Source: Burkholderiaceae bacterium
GTDB taxonomy: Bacteria > Pseudomonadota > Gammaproteobacteria > Burkholderiales > Burkholderiaceae_D
Direction of reading: 5' to 3'
DNA: 14,029 bases
Assembly: GCA_014379395.1 (NCBI GenBank)
Contig: JACMLV010000139.1
Location: 1-14,029, forward strand
The notes under the pieces were generated by a model. It did not search any database, was not told where the DNA came from, and saw nothing but the letters and a program-made list of their open reading frames with translations. A program made the position numbers and the translations under genes. Of this stretch, positions 1-6,464 are shown piece after piece (position 1 is the stretch's first letter; each line of letters starts with the position of its first letter).

Positions 1-84
1 GACGACCTGAGCTGGCTGTCCGGCCTGCGCGAGGAGGGCCGGCCGTTCGTCACGCTGACCCATTGCCTGTGCGCGTCGCCATAG
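1..84 (+). CDS. C-terminal fragment of an unrecognised protein
   Basis: The window opens inside a reading frame that runs from base 1 to a TAG at 82-84 and gives 27 residues ending in THCLCASP. The start and most of the gene lie outside the window. The tail has a Cys-x-Cys pair four residues from the end, but that is too little to assign a family. It converges on rquA, with 99 bases between the two stops. That the frame is coding is inferred from its being open and from its fit to the following convergent gene layout; no function is proposed. Confidence 0.5.
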   Translation, partial: DDLSWLSGLREEGRPFVTLTHCLCASP

Positions 85-183
85 GCGCCTGGTGGGGTGG
101 CGGGGCCGCCGAGACGCGCTCTCGCGCCCGCGCGGCACGGGCAAAAATTTCCCCGCAAGGCGCGCCCGCCAGCGCCGCGCCCG
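85..183. other. Convergent intergenic spacer, no clear terminator
   Basis: These 99 very GC-rich bases separate the stop of the partial gene on the plus strand from the stop of rquA on the minus strand. A GCCCG/CGGGC hairpin (about 127-143 on the plus strand) is followed by A5T3. This is not a canonical terminator for either direction, because the U-tract is missing or misplaced. Nothing else is visible. Confidence 0.4.
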
Positions 184-936
184 CTATTCCGCGCGCACCA
201 GCACCACCTTCTGATACAAGCCGCCGAAGTGGGTTTCCTTCCGCACGCTGGAGAACTCGGCGTCGGCCGGGAAATAATCGCGCAGCTCGTGCTGCCACAA
301 ATCCTCGGCGAACGGCTCCAGGCGCCGCAATAGCGCCTGCATCGGCCGGCGCAGCGGGTTGGCCTGGTTCGGCCGGTGGTAATCGACCAGCACGATCTTG
401 CCGCCCGGCTTGAGCACCCGGTACGCCTCGGCCAGCGTGCGCCGGCGCACGTTCTCCGGCATTTCATGCAGCAGGAAAAACAGCAGCACCCGCTCATAGC
501 TGGCGTCGGCGAAGCCGAGCGCGGCCGAATCGTACTGGAACAGCGCCACCCGTTCGTCGGGCGGCAGCTTGGCGCGCAGATTGGCAAGCTGAACCGGCAG
601 CACGTCGACCACGTGCAGCGCGCCGTCCGGGGCGACGCACAGGCGCAGGCGCGGCGTCAGGTCGCCGTACACGCAGGCCACTTGCAAGGTGGCGCCGGGG
701 GCGTCCTTGCCGATGTCGCGCAGGGCCGCGTCGCGCAGCTTGGCGTAATTGCCGAACAGGATCAGGTTGACCAGCCACGGGCGCTCGAACACGCGCACCG
801 CGTTCGGATGGACATAGGCCCACCAGTAGACTTTTTCCAGATACGCGGGAATGGCGGCCGGCGCGCGCTGCTCCGGCGCGAAGGAGGAGGCGGCGCCGCG
901 CGCCAGCGAGGAGGGCGGAGGGAGGTCGAGCTTCAT
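184..936 (-). CDS. rquA: RquA, rhodoquinone biosynthesis (ubiquinone amination) enzyme
   Basis: This 250-residue protein matches what I know of RquA, a class I methyltransferase-fold enzyme. RquA replaces a ubiquinone methoxy group with an amino group, using S-adenosylmethionine as amino donor, to give rhodoquinone. Rhodoquinone is the low-potential quinone used for fumarate reduction under low oxygen. The family signatures are visible in order: EKVYWWAYVHPNAVRVFE (34-51), PWLVNLILFGNY (53-64), then LQVACVYGDLT (84-94). VACVYGD replaces the usual glycine-rich SAM motif I, which marks RquA off from UbiE/UbiG-type methyltransferases. LLHEMPE (155-161) and LKPGGKIVLVDYHRPN (175-190) are the later methyltransferase-fold motifs. 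GAGG lies seven bases before the ATG. No other quinone gene is adjacent. An FNR-like dyad 60 bases upstream suggests induction when oxygen is scarce. An alternative is a generic ubiE-like methyltransferase, but the modified motif I argues against that. Confidence 0.92.
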   Translation of the reverse strand: MKLDLPPPSSLARGAASSFAPEQRAPAAIPAYLEKVYWWAYVHPNAVRVFERPWLVNLILFGNYAKLRDAALRDIGKDAPGATLQVACVYGDLTPRLRLCVAPDGALHVVDVLPVQLANLRAKLPPDERVALFQYDSAALGFADASYERVLLFFLLHEMPENVRRRTLAEAYRVLKPGGKIVLVDYHRPNQANPLRRPMQALLRRLEPFAEDLWQHELRDYFPADAEFSSVRKETHFGGLYQKVVLVRAE

Positions 937-1223
937 CGTGCCGCCTCGGCGGGAACTGCGTGAGGTTTTGTCATTGTGGTGGCTATGCTATCGTATTGAT
1001 GCGGGTCAAATAATTGCCCCATATTAAACGGAAATACACGAGTGCGTTGCCGCTTCGCACGCAATGGTGCCAGTCTCGAGGCCGCTTTCGGCCGGGAAGG
1101 GCGGATCGGATCGGGGCGCGCGCTTCGCTTACCGTCGCTTACATGATCCGCAGCAAATCGGACCGCACTAGCGTATGCTTGGAGCTGTTTCAAGTCGGAA
1201 ACGCATATGTCCAAGGAGTAACC
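937..1223. promoter_or_regulatory. Divergent promoter region between rquA and the FliD-like gene
   Basis: This 287-base gap has no convincing ORF and is visibly less GC-rich near 970-1045 than the flanking genes. It must carry the promoters of both divergent genes. It holds the FNR-like dyad at 996-1009. On the minus strand a TAnnnT element (TACGAT, 990-995) lies directly beside that dyad. On the plus strand a TATGCT (1174-1179) is a possible -10 for the FliD-like gene, but no good -35 accompanies it. A sigma54-like string was examined and rejected because of its spacing. Confidence 0.5.
996..1009. promoter_or_regulatory. FNR/ANR-type binding site (TTGAT-GCGG-GTCAA)
   Basis: The plus strand reads TTGAT, four bases, GTCAA; the minus strand reads TTGAC-CCGC-ATCAA. 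The FNR/ANR consensus is TTGAT-N4-ATCAA, so nine of ten half-site bases match with the exact 4-base spacer. The centre (1002.5) is 66.5 bases from the rquA ATG. A class II activator at -41.5 would put the transcript start near 961 and leave a 5' leader of about 25 bases. The -10 at that register is poor. The site could instead serve the plus-strand gene 215 bases away, but this is less likely. Confidence 0.55.
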
Positions 1224-2165
1224 ATGTCGATCTCTTCCGTCGATCTCGCCAACTTGTCCGCCAACCTCGCGCAGTTCAAGGGCGAAACGCTGGCGTCGCT
1301 GTTCGATCGAGCCGACAAGCGGGTCGCCAATGGCCTGGGCGGCGATCTGCTCGACCCGCGCGCGGCGGGCACGGCCGGCGCGTCCGCCAACGGCGCCGAC
1401 TTCGCCAGCCTGCTCGATCAGTTCGGCGCCGCGCTGCGGCCGAAGGAATTGCCCACCTCCACCACGCCGACCGGGCTCGACGCCCTGGGATCGTTCAGCC
1501 GGCCGGGCCAGAACATGGTCACGGTGCTGAACCGGGTCGAGGTGACGTTCAAGGCGCAATACGCCGAATTGGGTGAACTGGCCAAGAGCCTGCTGCAGGG
1601 CGAGGGCGCCGCGCAACAGCTGGGCCGGCTCGACGCCCAAAGCTCCGGCGCCGACATCAAGGCCGCGCTCGACGAATTTGTGCAGACCTATAACGCCGGC
1701 GTGAACCGCTTCGCGCCCGGCGTGGCCAAGGGCGGCGTGCTGGAGGGCAGCTGGGAGGCCGAGCGCGCGCGTTTCGCCACCCGGCGCGAGATCGGCAATA
1801 TCCTGACCGGCGCCGAGGCCGGCCACAAGGGCGGCCTGGCGACGCTGGGAGTGAGCGTCGATCCACAGACCGGGCTCGCTTCGATCGACGCCGCCCAGTT
1901 CGATTCCGCGCTGGCCGGCAACAAGGGTAGGGTGGTCGCCGCCCTCGACGATTTCGCCGACGCGTTCGTCGCCATGGTCGACAGCCTCACCGCCACCGAC
2001 CATGCGCAGTCGCGCCAGATGGACAACCTGCACCGCGCGGTGGACTGGATCGACGCCAACAAGGCCGCCGTGCGGCAGGAGTTCGGCGCCGGCGCCGCGG
2101 CCACCCCCAACGCGGCCTTCGCCAAGGCGGCCGCGCAATACGACGACATCTCCCACCTCATATAA
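1224..2165 (+). CDS. Orphan FliD C-terminal-domain-like protein
   Basis: This is a 313-residue protein with no signal peptide or membrane segment. Residues about 143-256 resemble the C-terminal domain of flagellar hook-associated protein 2 (FliD). Visible are ALDEFVQTYN (148-157), a region with RREIGNIL (187-194), LATLGVSVDPQTGLASID (205-222) and a DSALAGNKGRVVAAL stretch (227-241). This is the pattern of 'LGI..D..G.L.LD...L..AL..D...V..L' found in flagellar cap proteins. Full FliD is usually longer than 400 residues and has a hypervariable middle; here the first 140 residues are Ala/Gly/Leu-rich and not recognisable. The ATG at 1224 follows AAGGAG at optimal spacing; the frame is open from 1014 but nothing supports that start. 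There are no flagellar genes nearby. The role is unknown; it might be a divergent filament-cap-like or repurposed structural protein. Confidence 0.8.
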   Translation: MSISSVDLANLSANLAQFKGETLASLFDRADKRVANGLGGDLLDPRAAGTAGASANGADFASLLDQFGAALRPKELPTSTTPTGLDALGSFSRPGQNMVTVLNRVEVTFKAQYAELGELAKSLLQGEGAAQQLGRLDAQSSGADIKAALDEFVQTYNAGVNRFAPGVAKGGVLEGSWEAERARFATRREIGNILTGAEAGHKGGLATLGVSVDPQTGLASIDAAQFDSALAGNKGRVVAALDDFADAFVAMVDSLTATDHAQSRQMDNLHRAVDWIDANKAAVRQEFGAGAAATPNAAFAKAAAQYDDISHLI

Positions 2166-2208
2166 ACCATATGAACGCGGAACCGGCCATCGGCGCCGGC
2201 CGCGCCGG

Positions 2209-4296
2209 TTACTTCAGCTGGTCGAGCAGGAAGGTGTAGGTGAGCGACCACATCTGCGCCTGCTGGTCGTTGTTGGCCGCGCCGGCGTGGCCGCCCTCGG
2301 TGTTTTCCCAGTACAGCACGTCATGCCCCTGGTCGAGCATCTTGGCCACCATCTTGCGCGCGTGGCCCGGATGCACGCGGTCGTCGCGCGTCGAGGTGGT
2401 AAACAGCACGCGCGGGTAGCTCTTCTCCTCGAACACGTTCTGATACGGCGAATACTTGCCGATGTAGGCCCACTGGGCCGGATCGTCCGGGTCGCCGTAT
2501 TCGCCCACCCACGAGGCGCCCGCCAGCAGCTTGCTGTAGCGCCGCATGTCGAGCAGCGGCACCTGGCACACCACCGCGTTGAACAGTTCCGGGCGCTGGG
2601 TCAGCGCCGCGCCGACCAGCAGGCCGCCGTTGCTGCCGCCCATGATGCCCAGGTGGCGCGGGCTCGACAGGCCGCGCCGGATGACGTCCTCGGCCACCGA
2701 AATGAAATCGTCGAAGGCGCGCTGGCGGTTTTCCTTGAGCGCGGCCTGATGCCAGCGCGGGCCGAACTCGCCGCCGCCGCGGATGTTGGCCAGCACATAG
2801 ATACCGCCGTGCTTGAGCCAGGCCTCGCCGATGACGCCGCTGTACGACGGCGTGAGCGCGATCTCGAAGCCGCCGTAGCCGTACAGCACGGTCGGATTCT
2901 TGCCGTCGAGCTTGGCCTCCTTGCCCATCACCACGAAGTACGGCACCTTGGTGCCATCCTTCGAGGTCGATTCGAATTGCTCCACCTTGTAAGGACTGGC
3001 GTCGAAGAAGGCCGGCAGCGATTTGATGGCGCGGCGGCGGTCGTTGCCGGCCTGGCCCAGATACAGCGTGGTCGGATGCAGGAAATCGGTGACGGTCAAA
3101 AAATACTGGTCCAGCACGATCGGATCGACCGGGCTCAGTTGCAAAGTGCCGAAGGCGGGCGTGTCCACCACCCGGCGCCGCCAAGTGCCGTCGATGCGGC
3201 GCAGCTCGACGATCTTGCCGCGCACCTTGTCGAGCTGCTTGAGCATGAGCGCGTCGTTGGTGACGACGACGCCCTCGAGCGAGGTGGTCGGCGTGGGCGC
3301 GAACAGCACCTCGAAGCGCCGCTCGCCGTCGAGGAAGCGCTGGAAATCGCCCGCCAGCAGCGTGCCTTGGCGATACGTCACGCCGCCCGCCGTCCAGTCC
3401 GAGCGCAGCTCGATGATCAACTGGTCGCGCACCGTGTAGGCCTTGGCGTCGTCCGGCTTGTCGATGCGCACCAGGCCGGCGCCGCGCCGCAGGAACAGCT
3501 CGCTCGTATAAAAGCCGATCTGGCGCTCGATGAACTGGTGCTGGTGGCCGGGCGTGAAATCCTTGTACGACTCCACGCCGAGGTCGTCCGCGCGGGCCTC
3601 GAACAGCACCGGCGCCCGGGCCAGCGGGGTGCCGCGGCGCCATTCCTTGACGATGCGCGGATAGCCCGAACTGGTCATCGAGCCGGGGCCGAAATCGGTC
3701 GACACCAGCAGCGTGTCGCGGTCGATCCACACGGCCGAGCCCTTCGACTCGGGCAGCGCGAAGCCGTCCGCGACGAAGATTTTCGAGACGGCGTTAAATT
3801 CGCGCATCACGTGCGCGTCGCCGCCGCCGCGCGAGAGCGAAATCAGGCACTGCTCGCCCTGCGGGTAGAGGCAGGCCGCGCCGCCCCAGACCCAGTTCTC
3901 GTTCTCGTCGCGCGCCAGCTGGTCGAGATCGATCACGGTTTCCCACTCCGGCTCGGGGAGCACGAACTGGTCCGGCGTGGCGCGCCGCCAGATGCCGCGC
4001 ACATGGTCGGCGTCGCGCACGAAATTGTAGTAGTGCTCGCCGTGCTGGGTGACGAAGGGGATGCGCTCCTTTGAATCGAGCACCGCTTTCAGGCGCGCGT
4101 ACATCGCCGCGAATTGCGGATGGCCCTCGATCTCGAGCCGCGTCTGCGCGTTGCGCTCGCGCACCCACGCCAGTTGCCGCTCGCCGCCGACGTCCTCGAG
4201 CCACTGATACGGATCGGCGGCCTCCCGCGTTTGCGCGCTCGCGGCGGCGGCCAGGCCCAGCATCACGCCGCCGGCCAGTTTTCGATACGAGCGCAT
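2209..4296 (-). CDS. Secreted prolyl oligopeptidase, family S9A
   Basis: This 695-residue serine peptidase of the prolyl oligopeptidase family should cut short peptides, typically after proline, probably in the periplasm. It starts with a signal peptide (basic MRSYRK, hydrophobic core, likely cleavage ASA|Q after residue 21). The mature N-terminus DPYQWLEDV is the usual S9A opening. Residues about 70-430 are the beta-propeller region. The C-terminal alpha/beta hydrolase carries GGFEIALTP, the NIRGGGEFGPRWH loop, nucleophile Ser555 in GGSNGG, catalytic Asp at 638 or 639 in TRDDRVHPGHA, and His670 in EGGHAG. The triad is complete and the length normal. AAGGA lies seven bases before the ATG. It ends 43 bases from the convergent FliD-like gene and is divergent from the UPF0149 gene, so it is probably transcribed alone. 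Exact substrate is unknown. Confidence 0.95.
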   Translation of the reverse strand: MRSYRKLAGGVMLGLAAAASAQTREAADPYQWLEDVGGERQLAWVRERNAQTRLEIEGHPQFAAMYARLKAVLDSKERIPFVTQHGEHYYNFVRDADHVRGIWRRATPDQFVLPEPEWETVIDLDQLARDENENWVWGGAACLYPQGEQCLISLSRGGGDAHVMREFNAVSKIFVADGFALPESKGSAVWIDRDTLLVSTDFGPGSMTSSGYPRIVKEWRRGTPLARAPVLFEARADDLGVESYKDFTPGHQHQFIERQIGFYTSELFLRRGAGLVRIDKPDDAKAYTVRDQLIIELRSDWTAGGVTYRQGTLLAGDFQRFLDGERRFEVLFAPTPTTSLEGVVVTNDALMLKQLDKVRGKIVELRRIDGTWRRRVVDTPAFGTLQLSPVDPIVLDQYFLTVTDFLHPTTLYLGQAGNDRRRAIKSLPAFFDASPYKVEQFESTSKDGTKVPYFVVMGKEAKLDGKNPTVLYGYGGFEIALTPSYSGVIGEAWLKHGGIYVLANIRGGGEFGPRWHQAALKENRQRAFDDFISVAEDVIRRGLSSPRHLGIMGGSNGGLLVGAALTQRPELFNAVVCQVPLLDMRRYSKLLAGASWVGEYGDPDDPAQWAYIGKYSPYQNVFEEKSYPRVLFTTSTRDDRVHPGHARKMVAKMLDQGHDVLYWENTEGGHAGAANNDQQAQMWSLTYTFLLDQLK

Positions 4297-4461
4297 GCGC
4301 AGTTCCTTAAAAATGAAGAGCCGTAATGTGCCACGAAAGAGGGCCGCGCACCAGCGCGATCGGCGCGCCGCCGGGCTCGAACAGGCACGATTTTATCGCG
4401 CCGCGGCGAGTCGGTGGGGTTTCCCGCCGGCGCAACCGGGCCGCGCCCGATCGGCCCCGGC

Positions 4462-4467
4462 TACAAT
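4462..4467 (+). promoter_or_regulatory. Candidate -10 element (TACAAT) for the UPF0149 gene
   Basis: TACAAT matches the sigma70 -10 consensus at five of six positions in a GGCTACAATATC context, 78 bases before the chosen ATG at 4546. The -35 position (about 4439-4444) is GC-rich and poor. It lies within the 249-base divergent gap (4297-4545) shared with the prolyl oligopeptidase gene. I see no other clear signal in that gap. Confidence 0.4.
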
Positions 4468-4545
4468 ATCGCACCCGCCGGCTCCGGCCCGCGCAAGCCT
4501 GCATGCCGCATGCAGCACCCAACTCGACACGAAGACACCCCCATC

Positions 4546-5238
4546 ATGCCAAACGACGCACCCAACCTCCCCCTGTCCGACGACGAATATGCCGCCCTCG
4601 ACGTCCTTCTCGCCGCGCCCGGACTGGGCGGGCGGGCGATGGACATATCGACCCTGGAAGGTTTCCTGACCGCGCTGGTCATCGGCCCGAACGACATGGC
4701 GCCCGAGCAGTGGCTGCCTTGGGTGCTCGACATGGAACAGGGCGCGCCGGACATGGCCGCCATCGGTGCCGACGCCGCCGGGCGCATCGCCGCCCTGGCC
4801 GCGCGCCATCACGGCCACATGGAACACTGGATGCGGGAAGACCCGGGCAGCTTCGAGCCGATCTACGACTGCGGCCCGGAGTGGGGCGGGGCGAAAGAGT
4901 GGTGCGAGGGCTTCCTGCTCGGCACCGAGATGGACAGCGCCGACTGGTCGCCCTTGTTCGTCAGCGCGCCGGCGTGGTTCGCGCCGTTCATGCGCCTGGG
5001 CACCGAGGATGGCCGGGCGATGGACGCGGTGGACGACGACGCCGAGCGCTGGCCGGGCATGGTGGCGCCCGCCGTCGTCAGCATCAACGCGTTTTGGACC
5101 AAGCTGCGCCACAAGCAGGACGCGGCCGCCGGCTCGCAGACCGTCGTGCGCGAGACGCCGAAGGTCGGCCGCAACGACCCGTGCTCCTGCGGCAGCGGCA
5201 AGAAATACAAGAAGTGCTGCGGCGCGGGCGCCGCATAA
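4546..5238 (+). CDS. UPF0149 (YecA/YgfB-like) protein with SEC-C zinc motif
   Basis: This is a 230-residue protein. Residues 10-190 fit the all-helical UPF0149 fold: LSDDEYAALDVLL (10-22), MDISTLEGFLTALVIGP (32-48), then a second half with EWCEGFLLGTEMD (118-130). That last pattern of W-C/EGFLLG is typical of YecA-like proteins. Residues 207-225 form a SEC-C motif, VGRNDPCSCGSGKKYKKCC, with zinc ligands Cys213, Cys215, Cys224 and Cys225. It resembles the metal-binding tail of SecA, and in other proteins it often marks ribosome or SecB contact. The biochemical role of the family is not well settled. I chose the ATG at 4546 because MPNDAPNLPLSDDEYAALD begins directly with the domain; an in-frame ATG at 4510 is possible and neither has a strong ribosome site. 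The M48 lipoprotein gene follows after 47 bases. Confidence 0.88.
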   Translation: MPNDAPNLPLSDDEYAALDVLLAAPGLGGRAMDISTLEGFLTALVIGPNDMAPEQWLPWVLDMEQGAPDMAAIGADAAGRIAALAARHHGHMEHWMREDPGSFEPIYDCGPEWGGAKEWCEGFLLGTEMDSADWSPLFVSAPAWFAPFMRLGTEDGRAMDAVDDDAERWPGMVAPAVVSINAFWTKLRHKQDAAAGSQTVVRETPKVGRNDPCSCGSGKKYKKCCGAGAA

Positions 5239-5285
5239 GGCGGGTCGGACCCGACTCAAATCTATTGCCGAAGCGACCTTCAACC

Positions 5286-6101
5286 ATGCGCGCCAAAGCA
5301 GCCAGTTGCATCGCCGCCGCCTGCCTGGTGTCGGCCTGCGCCGACGTCGGCACGGTCCGGACAACCGGGCCCGGCGTGGTCGGGGTCGAGCGCTCGCAAT
5401 ACCTGAGCTTTCCGGCGGACCAGTTCGAGCGCTCGATGGCCGGGGCCTACGCGCTGCTCAAGAAAGACGCCCAGGCCAACCACGATTGGAACCAGAACGA
5501 GGCCATGGTCGAGCGCGTGCGGGCGATCGCGCAACGCCTGATCCCGCACACGGCAATTTTCCGGCTTGACGCGCCCGGATGGGAATGGGAAGTGAACGTC
5601 ATCCGCTCGCCGCAGATGAACGCCTTCTGCTTCGGCAAGGGAAAAATCGTTTTCTTCAGCGGCCTGATTCACAACCTGCGGCTGAGCGACGATGAAATCG
5701 CCGCCACCATCGGCCATGAAATCGCGCACGTGCTGCGCGAACATGGCCGCGAAAGGGCATCGGAACAATCAAGGACGCCGATGGCGGTCGGCCTGCTGGG
5801 CGCCGTCGTTGGCGCCGATAAAGACGAACTGGCGGAAATCTCGGCTTTGTTCTACCTGCTTCCCAATAGCCGGGAACAGGAAGCCGAAGCCGACCGGATG
5901 GGCCTGGAACTGGCCGCCCGGGCCGGTTACGACCCCAAGGCGGCGATCTCGTTGTGGCGCAAGTTCCGGCTGGTGACAGGGAGCGGACCGTCGACGCAGT
6001 TCGGGAGCACCCACCCGTCGCATGAATCGAGATTGCGGGACTTGCAAACTTACAGCGAAAAAGTGGCCGCCTCGTACAAGCTGGCGCAACCGAAGAAATA
6101 G
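5286..6101 (+). CDS. M48-family metalloprotease lipoprotein
   Basis: This 271-residue protein is a predicted outer-membrane-anchored zinc protease of the M48 (LoiP/YcaL/BepA-related) group, which degrades or helps assemble envelope proteins. The N-terminus is a short lipoprotein signal with lipobox V15-S16-A17-C18; Ala at +2 predicts Lol sorting to the outer membrane. The zinc site is HEIAH (144-148) in TIGHEIAHVLREHG, with Glu199 in SREQEAEADRMGL the likely third ligand (ExxAD register). The motif MNAFCFGKGKIVFFSGLI (111-128) and the end THPSHESRLRDL (242-253) are family hallmarks. It has no TPR repeats, unlike BepA. The ribosome site before the ATG is weak. It follows the UPF0149 gene by 47 bases, so co-transcription is plausible, and converges on the hipAB-like pair with 72 bases between stops, where no clear terminator is seen. 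Confidence 0.93.
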   Translation: MRAKAASCIAAACLVSACADVGTVRTTGPGVVGVERSQYLSFPADQFERSMAGAYALLKKDAQANHDWNQNEAMVERVRAIAQRLIPHTAIFRLDAPGWEWEVNVIRSPQMNAFCFGKGKIVFFSGLIHNLRLSDDEIAATIGHEIAHVLREHGRERASEQSRTPMAVGLLGAVVGADKDELAEISALFYLLPNSREQEAEADRMGLELAARAGYDPKAAISLWRKFRLVTGSGPSTQFGSTHPSHESRLRDLQTYSEKVAASYKLAQPKK

Positions 6102-6173
6102 CGGCGAGTCGATCCTCTGATTTAAAAAGAGCGGGCAGACGAGACCCTTATCAGTTCCTGAACCGAGAGTAAA

Positions 6174-6464
6174 TCAACGCCGGCGCGGTTTGAGCGCCGC
6201 GCCGGGCGCCATGCCCATCGGCCGCAGCAGCTTTTCGGCCGTCGCCAGCGTCGGGCTTGACTCTTCGCGCTCGACATCCTGCAAGGTGCGCGCCGACACG
6301 CCGCACAGCTTCGCGTACTCCGCGATGGTCAGGCGCAACGCCGCGCGGATCTTTCGAATCACCGCCGGAATCGGCATGCTCGGGTCGGCCGCCAGTTCGT
6401 CCTCCAGGGCGCGCCGGACCTGCAGTTCCTCGCCCGGGGAAAGCGGTTTGAAACGTTTGTCCAT
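6174..6464 (-). CDS. HipB-like XRE-family antitoxin/repressor
   Basis: This is a 96-residue DNA-binding protein. A Cro/C1-type helix-turn-helix occupies roughly residues 35-85: IRKIRAALRLTIAEYAKLCG, then VSARTLQDVEREESSPTLATAEKLL. It contains the Q-x-x-E/ER-G-x-x-x-P pattern (here QDVEREESSPTL) of XRE proteins. The basic end (KPRRR) may help DNA contact. The N-terminal 30 residues are an acidic/helical extension. Its ATG (6462-6464) abuts the TAG of the HipA-like gene with zero bases between, so it is translationally coupled downstream of the toxin. Known HipB proteins bind and neutralise HipA and repress their own operon; I infer the same here. The order is the reverse of E. coli hipBA. Confidence 0.85.
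   Translation of the reverse strand: MDKRFKPLSPGEELQVRRALEDELAADPSMPIPAVIRKIRAALRLTIAEYAKLCGVSARTLQDVEREESSPTLATAEKLLRPMGMAPGAALKPRRR

Noticed and set aside
1061..1072. Sigma54-like string TGGCACCATTGC on the minus strand
   Set aside because: Only seven bases separate the GG and GC elements; sigma54 promoters need ten, so the spacing is wrong.
1014..1223. N-terminal extension of the FliD-like protein to 383 residues
   Set aside because: The only good ribosome site (AAGGAG) serves the ATG at 1224, and the extension covers a probable promoter region.
933..2156. Minus-strand open frame of 407 codons
   Set aside because: It lies antisense to the FliD-like gene and its product is low-complexity Gly/Arg/Val-rich with no recognisable domain.
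2002..4074. Plus-strand open frame of 690 codons
   Set aside because: It is antisense to the prolyl oligopeptidase, whose triad, signal peptide and ribosome site are all clear. The product is rich in Arg, His, Ala and Val in the low-complexity way expected of a GC-driven shadow frame.
4326..6101. Single 591-codon frame running into the M48 protease
   Set aside because: Its first half reads the UPF0149 gene in the wrong frame and is Arg/Pro-rich. The M48 product starts with its own lipoprotein signal at 5286.
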